64,000 nt of DNA from Muscardinus avellanarius (GCA_963383645.1 OY726563.1:42736331-42800330), one strand, 5' to 3'; shown: positions 30,695 to 42,756, numbered from the stretch's first letter. Made by a program: numbers and translations. Notes: generated by a model from the sequence alone, not told the origin.

Positions 30695-31190
30695 TTGGTA
30701 ACCTAAGGACAAAAAGGAACCTTACAAATATTCAGCTCACTGAGCCACAACTCATGCAAAAAGAGAAATAGTGAAGAGTCCATTTTTGTGCTTTTTGTGC
30801 TCTGGTATAATAATTGCTTTAGGTGTCTCTCAGAACGGGAAGGTGGTAAGTCCATATCTCCTCACCACGTGAGCTGGGGAAGCAAATTTTTATCCCTGGG
30901 TTGGAATGATTGCCTTACTGGCAAACTAGCCCCAACAGTCAGCCACCCAAAGGCCTTCACTGGACCTAAGGATCCATTCACATTGAGTACTCTGGGGTTG
31001 AAGTGGTCAGATAATACAGAGAAGATGTGTGGGTTTGGTTGTTATTTTTCTTTAGCCTTATGAAGTGGCATTGGCAAGAATCATGAAGAGGGCGGACAGA
31101 AATGACTGCTAGGTCAGTTGATTCTGCCTGCTGTCTACGAAAGGTGAAATGCACTAAATCACTAGAGGCTTATGTGCCTGGAATGTGGGA
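30695..31190. other. Single-copy intronic DNA
   Basis: Nothing recognised. Confidence 0.4.
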
Positions 31191-31191
31191 G

Positions 31192-31193
<2 letters not shown>

Positions 31194-31271
<78 letters not shown>
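31194..31271. repeat. (GT)n(GA)n compound microsatellite
   Basis: GT run to about 31226, then an AG run to 31270. It is not next to a SINE. Confidence 0.96.
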
Positions 31272-31272
<1 letters not shown>

Positions 31273-31744
31273 GTGTGGATGTGGATGTGTGTGATAGAGA
31301 ATGGTTTGTCTGTCCTACTCTACCAAGAGCACATGACAGCAAGATCAAGTAGTAATGTAAGGTCCACTCAGGTGGGATCGATTGACTCGGCAATAGGGTG
31401 GGTGACAAGAGATGGACTGGAGACTCCACTCAACCCTTAATGCTGTAGATACCTTGCTGCCTTTGAGAAGAAGACAGTACCTGGCTGAGCAAAATTGCCT
31501 TGCATGTAGTCAGAAGGTGTGGTGGTTTGACAGCTCACCAAACCTACAAGAGGAAATTGGATTGCCGGAGGTACTAATTTGTCAAGGAAGAATCTCTTGT
31601 GGGACGTGGTTTCAGAGAAATAACCTGCCTGGTAACAATGCCAAAAAGCTGTGCCAATTGGTAGTAGGAGGTTGCCAGGGACAAGCTTCCTGGAGTGATA
31701 ATAATAAAATTAATTACTGTTAGAGAGAGTGAGTCCTTACCAGG
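31272..31744. other. Single-copy intronic DNA
   Basis: No recognised repeat. A 103-codon open frame (31412-31723, plus) has no splice context or known family. Confidence 0.4.
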
Positions 31745-31900
31745 TGGGAAGGACTATGCTAATAATGGTTCACAGTTTATTTCTTTTAATCTTAACCACG
31801 GCTCTGAAAGGTAGGTGTCTGCACAACATTCATTTACACATGGGGAAACGGAGTCTTGGGGTTAAGCTAATGAGTTAATAATTGGGAGAGCTAAAATTCC
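31745..31900 (-). repeat. MIR SINE, decayed
   Basis: GACTATGCTAATAATGG, TTTTAATCTTAACCACGGC, CACATGGGGAAACGGAGTC, TTAATAATTGGGAGAGC in reverse MIR order. Confidence 0.65.
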
Positions 31901-32144
31901 TCTTGAGGTTTCACAGGTCATGGATGACCAGTTATTCCCTCAGGGGAAGAGAAACCAGTAAGGTTTAAATCACTAGTTCTTTTGGAAGTTATACACTATT
32001 CTGAATCAATTAATGGAAGGAGGAAGACTGCTGATGTGAATCACAGCTTGTTGGTTCAGTTTGACTTTTATTTTTAATATTAAATACCAAAGTAATTAAG
32101 GTGATGTTAATGTTTAGCTTACACAGCATTTTGCAGGCTACAGA

Positions 32145-32231
32145 TTGCTGAGGTTGGCCTCAAACCTGCGATCCTCCTGCCTCAGCCTCCCAAGTTGTGG
32201 GATTAGAGTTATGTGCCACAGCACCCAGTTT
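32145..32231 (-). repeat. SINE, B1 half only, inside a MIR-like stretch
   Basis: TTGCTGAGGTTGGCCTCAAA, CTGCGATCCTCCTGCCTCAG, GTGCCACAGCACCCAG. Confidence 0.75.
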
Positions 32232-32239
32232 ACAAGCTA

Positions 32240-32400
32240 CAAAGATCTTGAAGATTTTCATTTGGCTCTGAAGACAACCCTCAGGCGATCTGCTTTTTCC
32301 CCCTGGATGAAAACACTGTGGCTCAAAGAAGCGACATGTGCAAGGTCACTGCTACAACTCTGACCTCCCAACTTCCAGTACAAAGCTCTTTTTATTGTAT
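32240..32400 (-). repeat. MIR SINE, decayed
   Basis: GGATGAAAACACTGTGGCTC, GAAGCGACATGTGCAAGGTC, ACTGCTACAACTCTGACC: reverse MIR. TTACACAGCATTTTGCAGG before the SINE at 32145 may be its start. Confidence 0.6.
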
Positions 32401-32461
32401 CTCCATAGTTCTTATTTTTCAACTCTGATATCATTTTAACCAGTAATTCATACTTAAAAGC

Positions 32462-32628
32462 CTGATTTCACTATAATCTCAGTACTTGAGAGGCTGAGAC
32501 AGGTGGATCATAGGTTTGCAACCAGCCTCAGCAATTTAACAAGATCCTCAGCAACATAGTGAAGCCGTTTAAAAATAAAAAATACAGCTGGAGGTAGAAC
32601 GCACATGGGTTCAATCACTGGTACTCCC
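32462..32628 (+). repeat. B1-ID SINE, 5' truncated and diverged
   Basis: ATAATCTCAGTACTTGAGAG, GCAACCAGCCTCAGCAATTT, AGCTGGAGGTAGAACGCACA. It accounts for part of a 164-codon minus-strand open frame, which is thus not a gene. Confidence 0.78.
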
Positions 32629-32639
32629 CCATCAAAAAA

Positions 32640-34075
32640 GAAGGAAAAAGAGAAAGTGAAAAGGCCAGTTTCAACTTTCCTGCCATCCCCCAACATGATT
32701 CTTTGCCATCGCTGCGGGTAGAAAAGTGTGACATAATCAAATGTGTCATTGACAGGCATCCTTTTAGTTAATGCAGATAATACCATCCTGGACCCAAAGG
32801 GAAATTCTCCTCTGACCTGAACAGCTCCTAGTATTAACAAAATTAACTTGGCCTTCCAAAGACTGAACAAAAGTATCCCACAGAGGATCTTACTGAAAAG
32901 AGGCCTAGAGTGCTGCCCTGAACTGTTGCCCTTGCCCCCTGGGGGCCACTTCCACAGCATGCTCGGATGGTCTCCCCTAAGACCCGCAGCTACCCTTTTC
33001 ACAGTTTTGGACCTTTCTTTATTTCCATGTTGAAACGCTATCCCACATCTTCATGCGTTTCCTACTTTTCCCTGCAGGCAAACACCTGGTAAGATTACTT
33101 TCTCTCCACTCTATTCTATCCAAGCCATGTTTAAAGGATTAAGGCTGCTCAACTCCTAAATCGCTACTAACTACAGTAATCAAATTCTGACACCCACCGA
33201 CCAGGGCTTAGAGGAGAATGACTGTTACCATCTGGATTTTGTACTGCTCAGCTCCTGCTAGCCTATCCGGACGAGGTGACCAGAGAAGAATAAATACACT
33301 AATGGAGGGAAAGAAGAAGGGGGAAGAGAGATGGGGTTGGGTATCAGTGCTTCTATAACTCAAACTGACGGGCCTGGGAGTGAGAGGAGGAAGATAGGAG
33401 TAGAAAAATCTGTCTGATTCCAAAGTCTTCACTGATTTCTATTTATTGCACTGTATATACTATATATTTCCAGGTGCTTCTCACCTGGAAAATGAAGATT
33501 GATTTTAAGAGGAGAGGGGAGAGAGTAGAGGGAGGGAGAGAGAGGGGGGAAGGGAGAGGGAGAGAGGAGTTTGCAAAACCACAAAAGATCTTAATGAAAC
33601 CAATTTTTGAGATTTTACAGCCACATTTGTACATGGGTATGATATGGGCAGCGACAGAGCAACTGGGAGAGGCAGTGGGCTTGATGGACTTTGAATTCCA
33701 TGGAGTTTGGCCTAAGGGACAGAAATTATTTCAAAACTGAGCAGGTCCAGAAGACAAACCTCAGCATAAAACATTCTTGATGAATCAGAATAAGCATCAG
33801 AGCTGAGTTATGTCTGACAGGCACAGTGCCCACCACGCCACAACTATCCCATCATAAGAACTTGATGGATTATTATAAAGTGAAATTAATTGAGGAAAAA
33901 CTACAGTAAGGGAGGGCAGTGAGAAAGGGTGTTCCTGAGTGTCTAGGGATCCAGCTCTTAATCAACTCGCTCCTGAAAGCTAGTTGCTGTTGCAGTAACA
34001 CATTAAAATTGTTATATACCTAAGCATTTACATTTAGGAAAAACCTAATTTAGCACAATAAAATGCAATATCGAT
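32640..34075. other. Single-copy intronic DNA with a purine tract
   Basis: No exon seen. A GA-rich run (AGGGAGGGAGAGAGAGGG type) lies at about 33508-33570. The 164-codon minus-strand frame ending at 32508 lacks coding signs. Confidence 0.45.
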
Positions 34076-34077
34076 TT

Positions 34078-34195
34078 GGGACTCAGATAAGTCTGGATTT
34101 GAAACTCAGTTCCATTACTTACTGTATTCGTTGTGTGACCTTGGGCAAGTCATTCGACCTATCAGCTTTAGCATTTTTAGTGGTTAAACAAATAA
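34078..34195 (+). repeat. MIR SINE core
   Basis: TCTGGATTTGAAACTCAG, CCATTACTTACTGTATTCG, TTGTGTGACCTTGGGCAAGT, CATTCGACCTATCAGC. Confidence 0.85.
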
Positions 34196-34200
34196 AATAA

Positions 34201-34376
34201 AGCCAGGTATTGTGGCGCACACCTATAATCCCGGTACTTGAGAGACAGGAGGATCACAGGTTCGAGGCCAGTCTCAGCAACTTAGCAAGATTGCTTCAAA
34301 ATAAAAAAAATAAAAAGGACTGAAGATGTAGCTTAGAGGTAAAGTGCTTATGGGTTCAATCTTCAGTACCAAAGAA
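34201..34376 (+). repeat. B1-ID dimeric SINE
   Basis: AGCCAGGTATTGTGGCGCAC, GTTCGAGGCCAGTCTCAGC, GATGTAGCTTAGAGGTAAAG, TCTTCAGTACCAAAG. Confidence 0.85.
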
Positions 34377-34384
34377 AAAATGTA

Positions 34385-35070
34385 AGAATAATAATGGCAA
34401 TTCAACTTTGCTAAGGATCGAGATAAGGCATGACAGTGTGATATAGAAATAAAATAAATGTTTCTTCTTTTTTCTGTGGATATGGTGGCCATATTTTTGA
34501 ACCCCTAAATTGTAAGACTAGCTTGTCAAGTATATATGTGGTTAAACAGGGTCTTGGAGGCTCCTTTTGAAATCAGGAGCATTTGTTTTGCCCCAAGTTT
34601 GGGAGTATAATTTACATATGAATAGTCTAAACTGAGGGGGCCTTTAGTATTAGAGATTAAGGTGCTTCTGATTTTGGTAGATTAGCTCATGAGAACACAG
34701 ACTCATTCCTTCCCATGAGTAACAGAGCAAGGGTACCTGAGAAAGAAAACAAAGATTATGAATAGAAAATCAATGTAAGTCTGTAGAAGAATTTGTGTCT
34801 GCTTTCCCTATAAAGACACTCTTCATGCTAGGACACATGATCTTCCCAGGAAAAATAGAGCCTAGGGCATTAGAAGGACATTTGATATAGATATGAAGAT
34901 TTAAGGTAAGTTGAAAGAATGCAAGTGTTTTATTTAAGCCTATTGGAGAAACCAGTATTAGAACAGTCGGTGATAAGAACAGTTGGCAAGAGCAAGTGTT
35001 TGTATCTCTTTAAATTCATTGTGTAGACATTTCAAGTCTAATGCTCCCTAACATTTTTTATCAAAACAAC
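34385..35070. other. Single-copy intronic DNA
   Basis: Nothing recognised. Confidence 0.4.
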
Positions 35071-35075
35071 AAGGC

Positions 35076-35260
35076 AAGCTCCGGCTTGTAATTCCAGTAC
35101 TTGAGAGGCTGAGACAGAAGGATTGCAGGTTCGAGGACAGCCTCAGCAAATAGTGAGACTCTCATCAACCTAGGGAGACCCTGTTTGAAAATTAAAATAG
35201 GGCTTGGGGTGTAGCTCAGAGGTAGAACGCCCCTGGGTTCAATTCCCAGTACCACTACCC
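35076..35260 (+). repeat. B1-ID SINE, slightly 5' truncated
   Basis: GGCTTGTAATTCCAGTACTT, GTTCGAGGACAGCCTCAGC, TTGGGGTGTAGCTCAGAGGT, AATTCCCAGTACCAC. Confidence 0.87.
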
Positions 35261-35333
35261 TTCCCCCTACAAACACAATAAAAATTAAGGCAATTTTCAA
35301 TGGCTGGCTGTATTGAAAATAACCTTTCCCTTT

Positions 35334-35337
<4 letters not shown>

Positions 35338-35390
<53 letters not shown>
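35338..35390. repeat. (GT)n microsatellite
   Basis: Uninterrupted GT run abutting a reverse SINE. Confidence 0.97.
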
Positions 35391-35393
<3 letters not shown>

Positions 35394-35586
35394 ACTGGAG
35401 ATTGAACCTAGGGGCATTATTCCTCTAAGCAAAATTCCCAGTCCTTTTTTGTTCTTCATTTGAAACAGGATCTCACTAAGTTACTGAGGGACTTGTTAAG
35501 TTTCTGAAGCTGGCCTCCAACTTGTCATCTTCCTATCTCAGCCTCCCAAGTGCTGGGATTACATGCATTTATCATCATGCTCATCT
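35391..35586 (-). repeat. B1-ID dimeric SINE
   Basis: TTTACTGGAGATTGAACC, AATTCCCAGTCC, TTTGAAACAGGATCTCACTA, GTGCTGGGATTACATGC. Confidence 0.85.
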
Positions 35587-35589
35587 TCT

Positions 35590-36598
35590 TTTGTATTTCT
35601 TTATCCACAGATATGAGAAAATAGCTTCAAGAGCTGCTATTATCTGCCTTAACTAAAGCACTACCATTTATTTACCTGGTAGCAATTTATTCTACTCATA
35701 TTCTGACTCTTGGCAATTACCCAGAAGAAAATCTCTAGGTTTTAGAGACTAATCTTGTAAACTCAAAACCAGTTAAACGAAATAAGAGTAAATATCACAA
35801 GGGCCATTTTCCCACGTAACAAACTACTTTGAGAGCATTGTTTTATCTATGACTCTACTGTGCAGGACTAACTAACATGATCTATTGCTTTATTGGATGG
35901 GACCCAGAAGTCTACAACATAGCAATTTCTGCCACACACTCCTAAAACAAAACAAAATTCTTTCTTGTTCTCCTTTGTCATTCTAGTGCTTTGAGCTCTC
36001 GGAGGAAGTCTAAATGTATAGTTCTACAATGAAAACTGGCAAATGCATCTTCTCATTTTATCTGTATACCTTTGGAAAGCTTAAGAGGGTCAAAGTGGAC
36101 CACATAATAAAAAAAAAAAAAAAAAAACATCTTGCTCATGGCTATATGGAATGGCTATATAATTAAGCAATCCCTTCCAGATCGATGTCCTTTCCTTTCT
36201 TGAAAGTTTCTCCATCTCTGATTAAGAAGAAAATGCTCATTCTGCTTAGTTCTTAATTCTACCAGGAGCAGCTGAAGATCTGCCAGACCAACAAAAGACT
36301 GGTAGAAAATCAATAGCGCTTTTAACACAGAGAGTGAGCGCAGAGTAGGTGGACATATCCCATGCTGATAAGCTCTTTATAGTTATTACAGATAAACTAG
36401 CTATAAGAAAACTCTGCCTACAATCCCTATGGTTTGATGAGTAGAACTTTTACCTTGTTGTTCCCAGTTTCATGGGCTTTTCTTTTATATTTCGGCAAGG
36501 ATTTCTCATGAAACAAGGTGAAACTCTTTTCTAGACTTACGATTAACCAAGACGTTTTTACTCAGGAGTAGCAATTACCATAATAAAAATAATGAGGG
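35590..36598. other. Single-copy intronic DNA
   Basis: No exon or recognised repeat; A run at about 36108-36127. Confidence 0.4.
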
Positions 36599-36599
36599 A

Positions 36600-36782
36600 A
36601 GCTGGGTGCCATGGCTCACATCCATTCCTAGTATTTTGGAGGTTGAGACAGGACGATGGTAGATTCACAGCTAGCCTCAACAACTTACGAAGTGAGTCTA
36701 CTTAAAAAAAAAAAAAAAGACCTGGGGGTGTAGCTTGGAGGAAGAATATCCCTGGGTTTGAGCCCCAGTGCAAACAAAAAAG
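36600..36782 (+). repeat. B1-ID dimeric SINE, diverged
   Basis: AGCTGGGTGCCATGGCTCAC, GCTAGCCTCAACAACTTACG, CTGGGGGTGTAGCTTGGAGG, GAGCCCCAGTGC. Confidence 0.82.
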
Positions 36783-36784
36783 GG

Positions 36785-38178
36785 AAGTATGGACTAAAAC
36801 TTCATAAATCTTGAGTAAATGTGACCTCAGAATGTATGCATACATTTTGATACAGTATATAGATGTACTATCTCCTCGTTCAAGGACTCAGAGGTGTCTT
36901 GGAATCTTTTTGGTATACTTTAGTTTCCTAATTGAGTCCCACATATACTTGTCCTCCAAAGAGCATGTTCGGCACTAAGAACAAATACTGATTGGTGGCT
37001 TGAAACTAGGTTCTCAAAGAAGCAGATTGTAGATTAAAAGACAGAAGCAATGGTTTATAGGAAAAGCATTTGGTGAAGGGATTTCAGGAAAGCAAAATTC
37101 ATTGTATAAAACCTTTTACTATGTTGAAAAAAGTATCAAGCACACATTTACCATGAAGTTTAAAATATTTAATACACTCTGCCTGATTTGTCCTTTCAAT
37201 ATCCAGCCAAGGCAATTGAGGAAGTTGGTTATTATTTTCATAACTCATTGCCTTAATAGATGCACTTAGAGTGCTTTTCCTTCCCCAAGTTTAAGGTGTA
37301 ATAAATTGTCATATTTTCTCAATAGCATCTATTTCTAAAAGCATCAAAGTGTGTTACAAACCATGTTTGTTTTATATTATCACCACTTATATGCTTTTCA
37401 GAATGTGCATGTAGATAATATTAGTCTAGGTGTAAACCTTTTAGTAAATTTATGTAAATAAATAAAAGTGAAAGATGATGCCATTTCCCTGGGCCAAATG
37501 CTTTCAGGGCCTCATTGATACAATTCAACAAAAGATTTGAGAAATTCATTGATAACATTCTCTGCTTTCTTGTTGAGTTCTATATTCTAATGCTACCTGC
37601 AGCCCCCAAAGTGGTTTTCTGAATTAGAATGTCGAATTCATTTCCTCAAGGTAAATGTCATAAAGTTAGTTCTTCATATAATCAACAGCCAAGAGCAACT
37701 AAGAGCTAACAAAAATGTGAAATGCACATTTTTAAGTCTTCATAGACATTCTGCTTAAGTTGGGTACTCTGCCTGAGTCTAAGATGCACTATCATCTATT
37801 TTCTGAATGGAATGTGAACTCAAGCTTATATAATATTTATGTAAAAACATAAAACATATTCTAAAAGCCAAATATAAATGTATTTCGATTTTTCATGCCC
37901 AAACTGAGAACTGATTATTACAAAATCCCAAGAAAACTCTATTAAGTTTATTCATTATAGTTTAACAATGGGGCTGTAAAACTCTGGGTCCAGCTGTGTC
38001 CAGATATATCCTTTGTCAAAAAATAACATTATTTTGGGACATGATCAGCAACAGAACTGTGAAGTTGCTCTTTTTGACCTCTGTCTCAAGATGATGAAAC
38101 GGGTCATGGGAGGTAGATCTATGTAAATTGTAGCCTCTAAGTGGAACTCTGCAGTGGATTGTTGCCTGTATTGGATTT

Positions 38179-38180
<2 letters not shown>
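36785..38180. other. Single-copy AT-rich intronic DNA
   Basis: 1.4 kb with no recognised repeat and no exon with splice sites; the longest such AT-rich stretch in the middle of the window. Confidence 0.45.

Positions 38181-38227
<47 letters not shown>
38181..38227. repeat. (TG)n microsatellite
   Basis: Uninterrupted run abutting a reverse SINE. Confidence 0.97.
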
Positions 38228-38229
<2 letters not shown>

Positions 38230-38403
38230 GGGTGATGGGGATTGAACCCAGGAGAATTCTACCTCCAAGCTACACACACTAGCCCTCAAAATTTTTTCGA
38301 AACAGTGTCTTCCTAAGTTGCTGAGGCTGGTCTTGTACCTGAGATCTTCCTGTCTCAGCCTCTCAACTACTGGGATTACAAGCATGTGCTACCATGCCTG
38401 GCT
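38228..38403 (-). repeat. B1-ID dimeric SINE
   Basis: GGGTGATGGGGATTGAACCC, TCTACCTCCAAGCTACAC, ATGTGCTACCATGCCTGGCT. Confidence 0.87.
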
Positions 38404-38414
38404 CATATAGCTCA

Positions 38415-39010
38415 GGTTTCTGTTGATGAGCAATGAGTTGTCACAAACTTAGCAGCTTAAAAATCACCTGTTTATTATCTGATGGTTTCTGTAGGTCAGA
38501 AGTCCAGGCAGAGTTTGGCTGAGCCCTCTATTTCAGGTTCTCACTAGACTGTGACCTAGGTGTCTGCCAGGGTTATGGACTCAGCAGAGACTTGTAGGGG
38601 AAGATTTGCTTCCAAGCTCCCTCAGGTTGGCAAAATTCAGTTCCTTCTAGTTGCAGGACTAAGGCTCCCATTACTCGATGGAAGCTCTGCTTAGCTTCTA
38701 CAAGCCACCCACAATTTCTTGCTACATGGGCTTCTCCCATATAGTCACTTATTTCAGGGATGCTTACTTCTATGAGGCCATTGAAGTTGGCTATCTAGCT
38801 TACCTACTAGCAATATGGAGTCTTATATACACAGAAACATTATCACGGGAGTGATATCCTATAACCTTCACCATATTTTGTTGATTAAAGCAAGTCATAG
38901 TCACAGATTCTGCCCATACTCAAGGGGAAGGATTATACCAAGAGTGAACTCCTTGAAAGCAAGGATGATTGGAGGTTCCCTTTATGGTCTCTCTGCCCCA
39001 ATACACCAAT
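38415..39010 (+). mobile_element. Old mammalian interspersed repeat, about 600 bp (family name unsure)
   Basis: The blocks ACAAACTTAGCAGCTTAAAA, TTTATTATCTGATGGTTTC, GTAGGTCAGAAGTCCAGGC, CTTCCAAGCTCCCTCAGG, CTACATGGGCTTCTCCC and ACTCAAGGGGAAGGATTATA appear in the order I remember for a common repeat of placental mammals. I am not certain of its RepeatMasker name or class. Confidence 0.6.
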
Positions 39011-39186
39011 TCTAACCCAAGAAATTCCAAGTCCAGTAGCATAAATTTTCTCATTGGCATTCCTACATGAGATAGTATTTGCATTTTTTACATCAAAGGT
39101 ATATAAATATATGTGTGTGTATTCTCATATACTCTCATATGCATTACATATATATTCTAAATATATTTATACATATTTATTTATAA

Positions 39187-39390
39187 GCCGGGCGTGGTGG
39201 TGCATGCTTGTAATCCCAGCATTCGGGAGGCTGAGACCTGGAGGATCGTGGTTCGCGGACAGCCTCAGCTACTTAGTGAGGTCCTCTGAAACTCAGTGAG
39301 ACCCGGTTTCAAAATAAAAAATAAAAAATAGGGCAGGGGGTGTAGCTTGGAGGTAGAATGTCCCTGGGTTCCATCCCCAGACCCACCCAA
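39187..39390 (+). repeat. B1-ID SINE, GC-rich young type
   Basis: GCCGGGCGTGGTGGTGCATG, CGTGGTTCGCGGACAGCC, GGGCAGGGGGTGTAGCTTGG, CCCAGACCCACC. Inserted in AT-rich DNA. Confidence 0.92.
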
Positions 39391-39625
39391 AATATATAAT
39401 ATAATATATATATTTATATATACATGTATGTCTTCTTCTCCTTCATGCAGCACTCTTATAGTGATGACTACTCCCTCCATCCCTTCCCATTCTTAAACCC
39501 TAATTATCACAGATCTGTTCAATATATCTGTTTGTATACATATACATATATAATATATATACATGAATTATATGTATATATACACATCAAATACATATAC
39601 ATATATTATAGGTATATTTATATAT
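39391..39625. repeat. AT-rich low-complexity DNA
   Basis: TATA, ATATACATAT and related short motifs on both sides of a short ordinary stretch. Confidence 0.7.
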
Positions 39626-39729
39626 GTACTTATGCACAAAAGTCACAGATAGGACAGAAACATAAGTTATTCACTACACAAAACTAATAATATCCTACAT
39701 ATAAAGCAAAATATACAGAATCCAACAGT

Positions 39730-40040
39730 GTTACCATTGTGTTTTTTAAACTTTTTAGATTTTGAAATGATTATAGAATCACAGGAAAGAAATGTGCAAA
39801 GAAATGTATGGGGTAGTCCTGTACACCCTTCACCTAGTGTTAACCTCTTGAATTGTTGCAGTACAATATAAAAAGCAGGATATTGACATTGTACAATCCA
39901 TAGAGCTTATTTAGATTTCACCAGTTGTACACGTACTTATTGTACATGTGTGTGTGTACAAGTTTGTCCATATAAAGCTTATTGCACATTTACTATGGTG
40001 GAATTTATACAACCATAGCTCTGGGAAATGCATACCATAC
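39730..40040 (+). mobile_element. Probable old LINE-1-like repeat
   Basis: GTCCTGTACACCCTTCACC, GTACAATATAAAAAGCAGG, ATATTGACATTGTACAATCC, TTTAGATTTCACCAGTTGTA resemble a repeat I associate with old mammalian LINE-1 ends. Name not certain. Confidence 0.5.
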
Positions 40041-40171
40041 TGCAAAATATATTATCTAGCTAGAGTTTGTTTATTTACTATACCTAACTTAAGCAGGAGG
40101 AAAATAGCTCACAAAGTTACAATTCTTCTTCAAATTATACTGCCTCTAAGTAGACTAAGGCAGCATGACTA

Positions 40172-40222
<51 letters not shown>

Positions 40223-40228
40223 TATAGT
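40172..40228. repeat. (TA)n microsatellite
   Basis: TA run with a single ACAT break. Confidence 0.96.
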
Positions 40229-40229
40229 G

Positions 40230-41702
40230 TTATATAAATCTGTGAAATTTCTACCTGGAAAAGTATGTGTTCATACACAGGCAAAAACATCTAAGAATCT
40301 TTAACTTGCAGGAGAGGCAGCATATACCTTCCTAGCAGTTGAGACCCGAGGCCACTGTACTACAAATGCTCGATAGAGTTTAGTAAGATACCAATACGCA
40401 TCAAATTTGGTTATCTGGAACTCACAGCAGAACACTGGTTTGAGGTGTTTAATACAAGGACACTCAGATTCCATGAGTTTACATGGTCAAGCACTGACTA
40501 GCTGTTATAATCAGCCCACTTTTATAATCCATGTTGGGGGTAAAGTAGGGCTAGATTTCTAATCAATATCTTTATTTGTACCAATATTTCACCAATTCCT
40601 TTTATTTGCATAATAACCCTTTGTGTACGGGACAGAGAGTCCAAGTGACTTGTTTGGATTTTAAATGGGAAATTCCCTCAGGAATGAGAAGAAAGTGGCC
40701 CAGCTTTCCTGTATTCTTTTTAGAAAACCTTCAGGATAAATACTGCTTTCTTTCAAAGGAATGGCTTAAAGATGACCTAAAATAACTTAAATACAGAACA
40801 CACTACTCTCACTCTGGTCCACCTCCAGATAAATATGTTGCGAAAAATGCTGGGAAGTTTATTTGGAACTCTTGAACAAAAACATCAGCAAAGATCCTTT
40901 GACCTCTTGTTAAATGCAAAATAAATACCTCTCCCGTCACCTGGACAACTTAAATGTAGGAACTATTTGTGTGGTATTTCCAAACACTGAAAGAGAAATA
41001 AATTGGGCATTTGGCAGGGGATATAGCATCCTTTTTTGGGGAGGGGGTCTTTTTTGCACTTTTACCAAACGTCCTTTCTCTCCTCTTTTTCAGTCCCATT
41101 CCCAGCACCTCTGTCTTGCAAGCTCTGGCCTCAATACCTTTTCCTAGATCCCAAATGGCTGATCTGAAATCGGGCTATTTAATCTTCTGGGAGCTTCCCA
41201 ATGAGTTCTGATTTGAGTCGGCCCTTTTCATAATCAGCCCAGTCTGTTAGGGACATCTGGAGGTGGGAAGTGCTTTCTAAACAAATTGCTCTATTAATTC
41301 TCCTGAGAATGCCCCCTCGCAGAATCCAACTGAAAAATATAATGCTACATTCCTACACAGAAAGACTAACTCACACTGGTAGGAAGGGAAACACGTACAT
41401 ATTAGCAGGGACAAATGCATATGAAAGTGCCTAAATATACAGAGTCACAATGTGCTCAATAGTGTGTGGAGGGGGTGAGGAAAGAGGGAGTGGTGAGCTC
41501 TAGAATAGCTTCTCTGATTTTTCTCAGGGTCAGTACAGTCGACATAACTATCAAGAATTCACAATGAGTATTGGATGACCAACGTCCCTTAATAAGGTGA
41601 TTCAGAAGATCAGCTGCCTATGAATCACAGTCCGAGACATCCCAATGGTGAAGCAAGCTGCATTCCGCAAAACTAAAAGCTCTTATCTGATCCCTGACCT
41701 GG
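40230..41702. other. Single-copy intronic DNA
   Basis: No recognised repeat. It includes GGGGAGGGGGTC near 41037, an acceptor-like CTCCTCTTTTTCAG near 41080 and overlapping short open frames; no convincing exon. Confidence 0.45.
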
Positions 41703-41717
41703 AGCGCCCCCTGCAGG
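41703..41717 (-). promoter_or_regulatory. Strong CTCF-type binding motif
   Basis: Minus strand CCTGCAGGGGGCGCT matches the vertebrate CTCF core (CCA.CAGGGGGCGCT form) at all but one base. It sits in single-copy DNA, not in a SINE. The surrounding 150 bases have scattered CpG. Motif only; binding is inferred. Confidence 0.6.
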
Positions 41718-42020
41718 ATTCCCTAGGAATGATGGTCTTCCTTACCCGAGAGGTATGGGCAGGTACTTAAACTGACAAGATAAATTATGTCAGGATATGA
41801 GAATGAACCGAGTAGCATCTTCACCTGTAGTGAGTCTTTGGGCGCTTTCTCCTAGAGGAGGGGGGGGGGAATAAGAGGTCATTGTTGTCAGACACAGCAT
41901 CTGCTGCTTGCTTCTGCCACCTTCGTTTCTCACAAGAAATATCACTTGCCTTCTTCGTTGAGGTCACCACTACACTGATGTTACTGGGCAGAAAGTCCAA
42001 ACTCTAGAATGAGAGTGGTA
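41718..42020. other. Single-copy intronic DNA
   Basis: Contains a G run at about 41861-41870. No exon seen. Confidence 0.4.
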
Positions 42021-42024
42021 TGCT

Positions 42025-42170
42025 AAGCCACAGGTTCGAGGCCAGCCTCAGCAATTTAGTGAGGCCTTCAGCAACTTAATGGGACCATGTTTTTAAATAA
42101 AAAATAAAAGAGTGCTGAGGGTATAGCTCAGAGGTAGAATGCCCCTGGGTTCAATCCTCACCATCATAGA
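42025..42170 (+). repeat. B1-ID SINE, 5' truncated
   Basis: Starts in the B1 half at CACAGGTTCGAGGCCAGCC and runs to GGTATAGCTCAGAGGTAGAA, CAATCCTCACCATC. Confidence 0.85.
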
Positions 42171-42171
42171 A

Positions 42172-42578
42172 ATAACAACAACAAACAAAACCTCCCCACA
42201 AGTATCATGTGTCCTTTAGGGTGGCAGCTCAGGAAGGAGGGGTGATTGGGGAAGTAACTACCTCTGAGCTATTCCCCACTCGAAGTATCCCGTCTTCCCT
42301 CACTCCTCCCACTTTCCCTCTCCTCGACTGGAAGGTAGGAAAGGTTCTCCTCAAATGCCCTAACAGCAGCTAGTCCACAAAGGAGGCCACTGCCATGGTG
42401 GAAGCCTTGACCCAAACAACTAAGACAGACTTCACCAGCAATGGGTCTAGACGACACCGAGGAGAAAGAAAGCTGCCTACTTTGATTAATTGAATTTTTT
42501 TCCTCTATGCCCAGAATTAGAAAGAAGCCACATGCCAGAGAACAGAAACCCTATGATGACTCAGAGTTAAGAATTCCA
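42172..42578. other. Single-copy intronic DNA
   Basis: Some CpG (CTCGAAGTATCCCG, CTCTCCTCGACTGG, AGACGACACCGAGG). No repeat or exon recognised. Confidence 0.4.
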
Positions 42579-42580
42579 TG

Positions 42581-42756
42581 GCACAGGGCATGGTGACACA
42601 TGCCTATAACCCTAGTCCTTGGGAGGCTGAGACAGGAGGATCACAGATAGGAACCTAGCCTCAGCAATTTAGCGAGATCTTGTTTCAAAATAAAAAGAGG
42701 GATAGGGGTATAACTAGGAGGTAGAATGTATCTGGGTTCAATGTCAACTATCAAAA
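42581..42756 (+). repeat. B1-ID dimeric SINE, diverged
   Basis: GCACAGGGCATGGTGACACA, AACCTAGCCTCAGCAATTT, GGGTATAACTAGGAGGTAG. Confidence 0.8.

Noticed and set aside
32508..33002. 164-codon open frame on the minus strand, the longest in the window
   Set aside because: Its 3' end runs through a diverged SINE and the rest shows no family, splice sites or codon signs.
41080..41215. Acceptor-like CTCTTTTTCAG followed by an open frame on the plus strand
   Set aside because: No matching donor or known protein; such sites are common in pyrimidine-rich intron DNA.
42269..42457. 62-codon minus-strand frame with several CpG
   Set aside because: No splice sites at its ends and no recognised motif.
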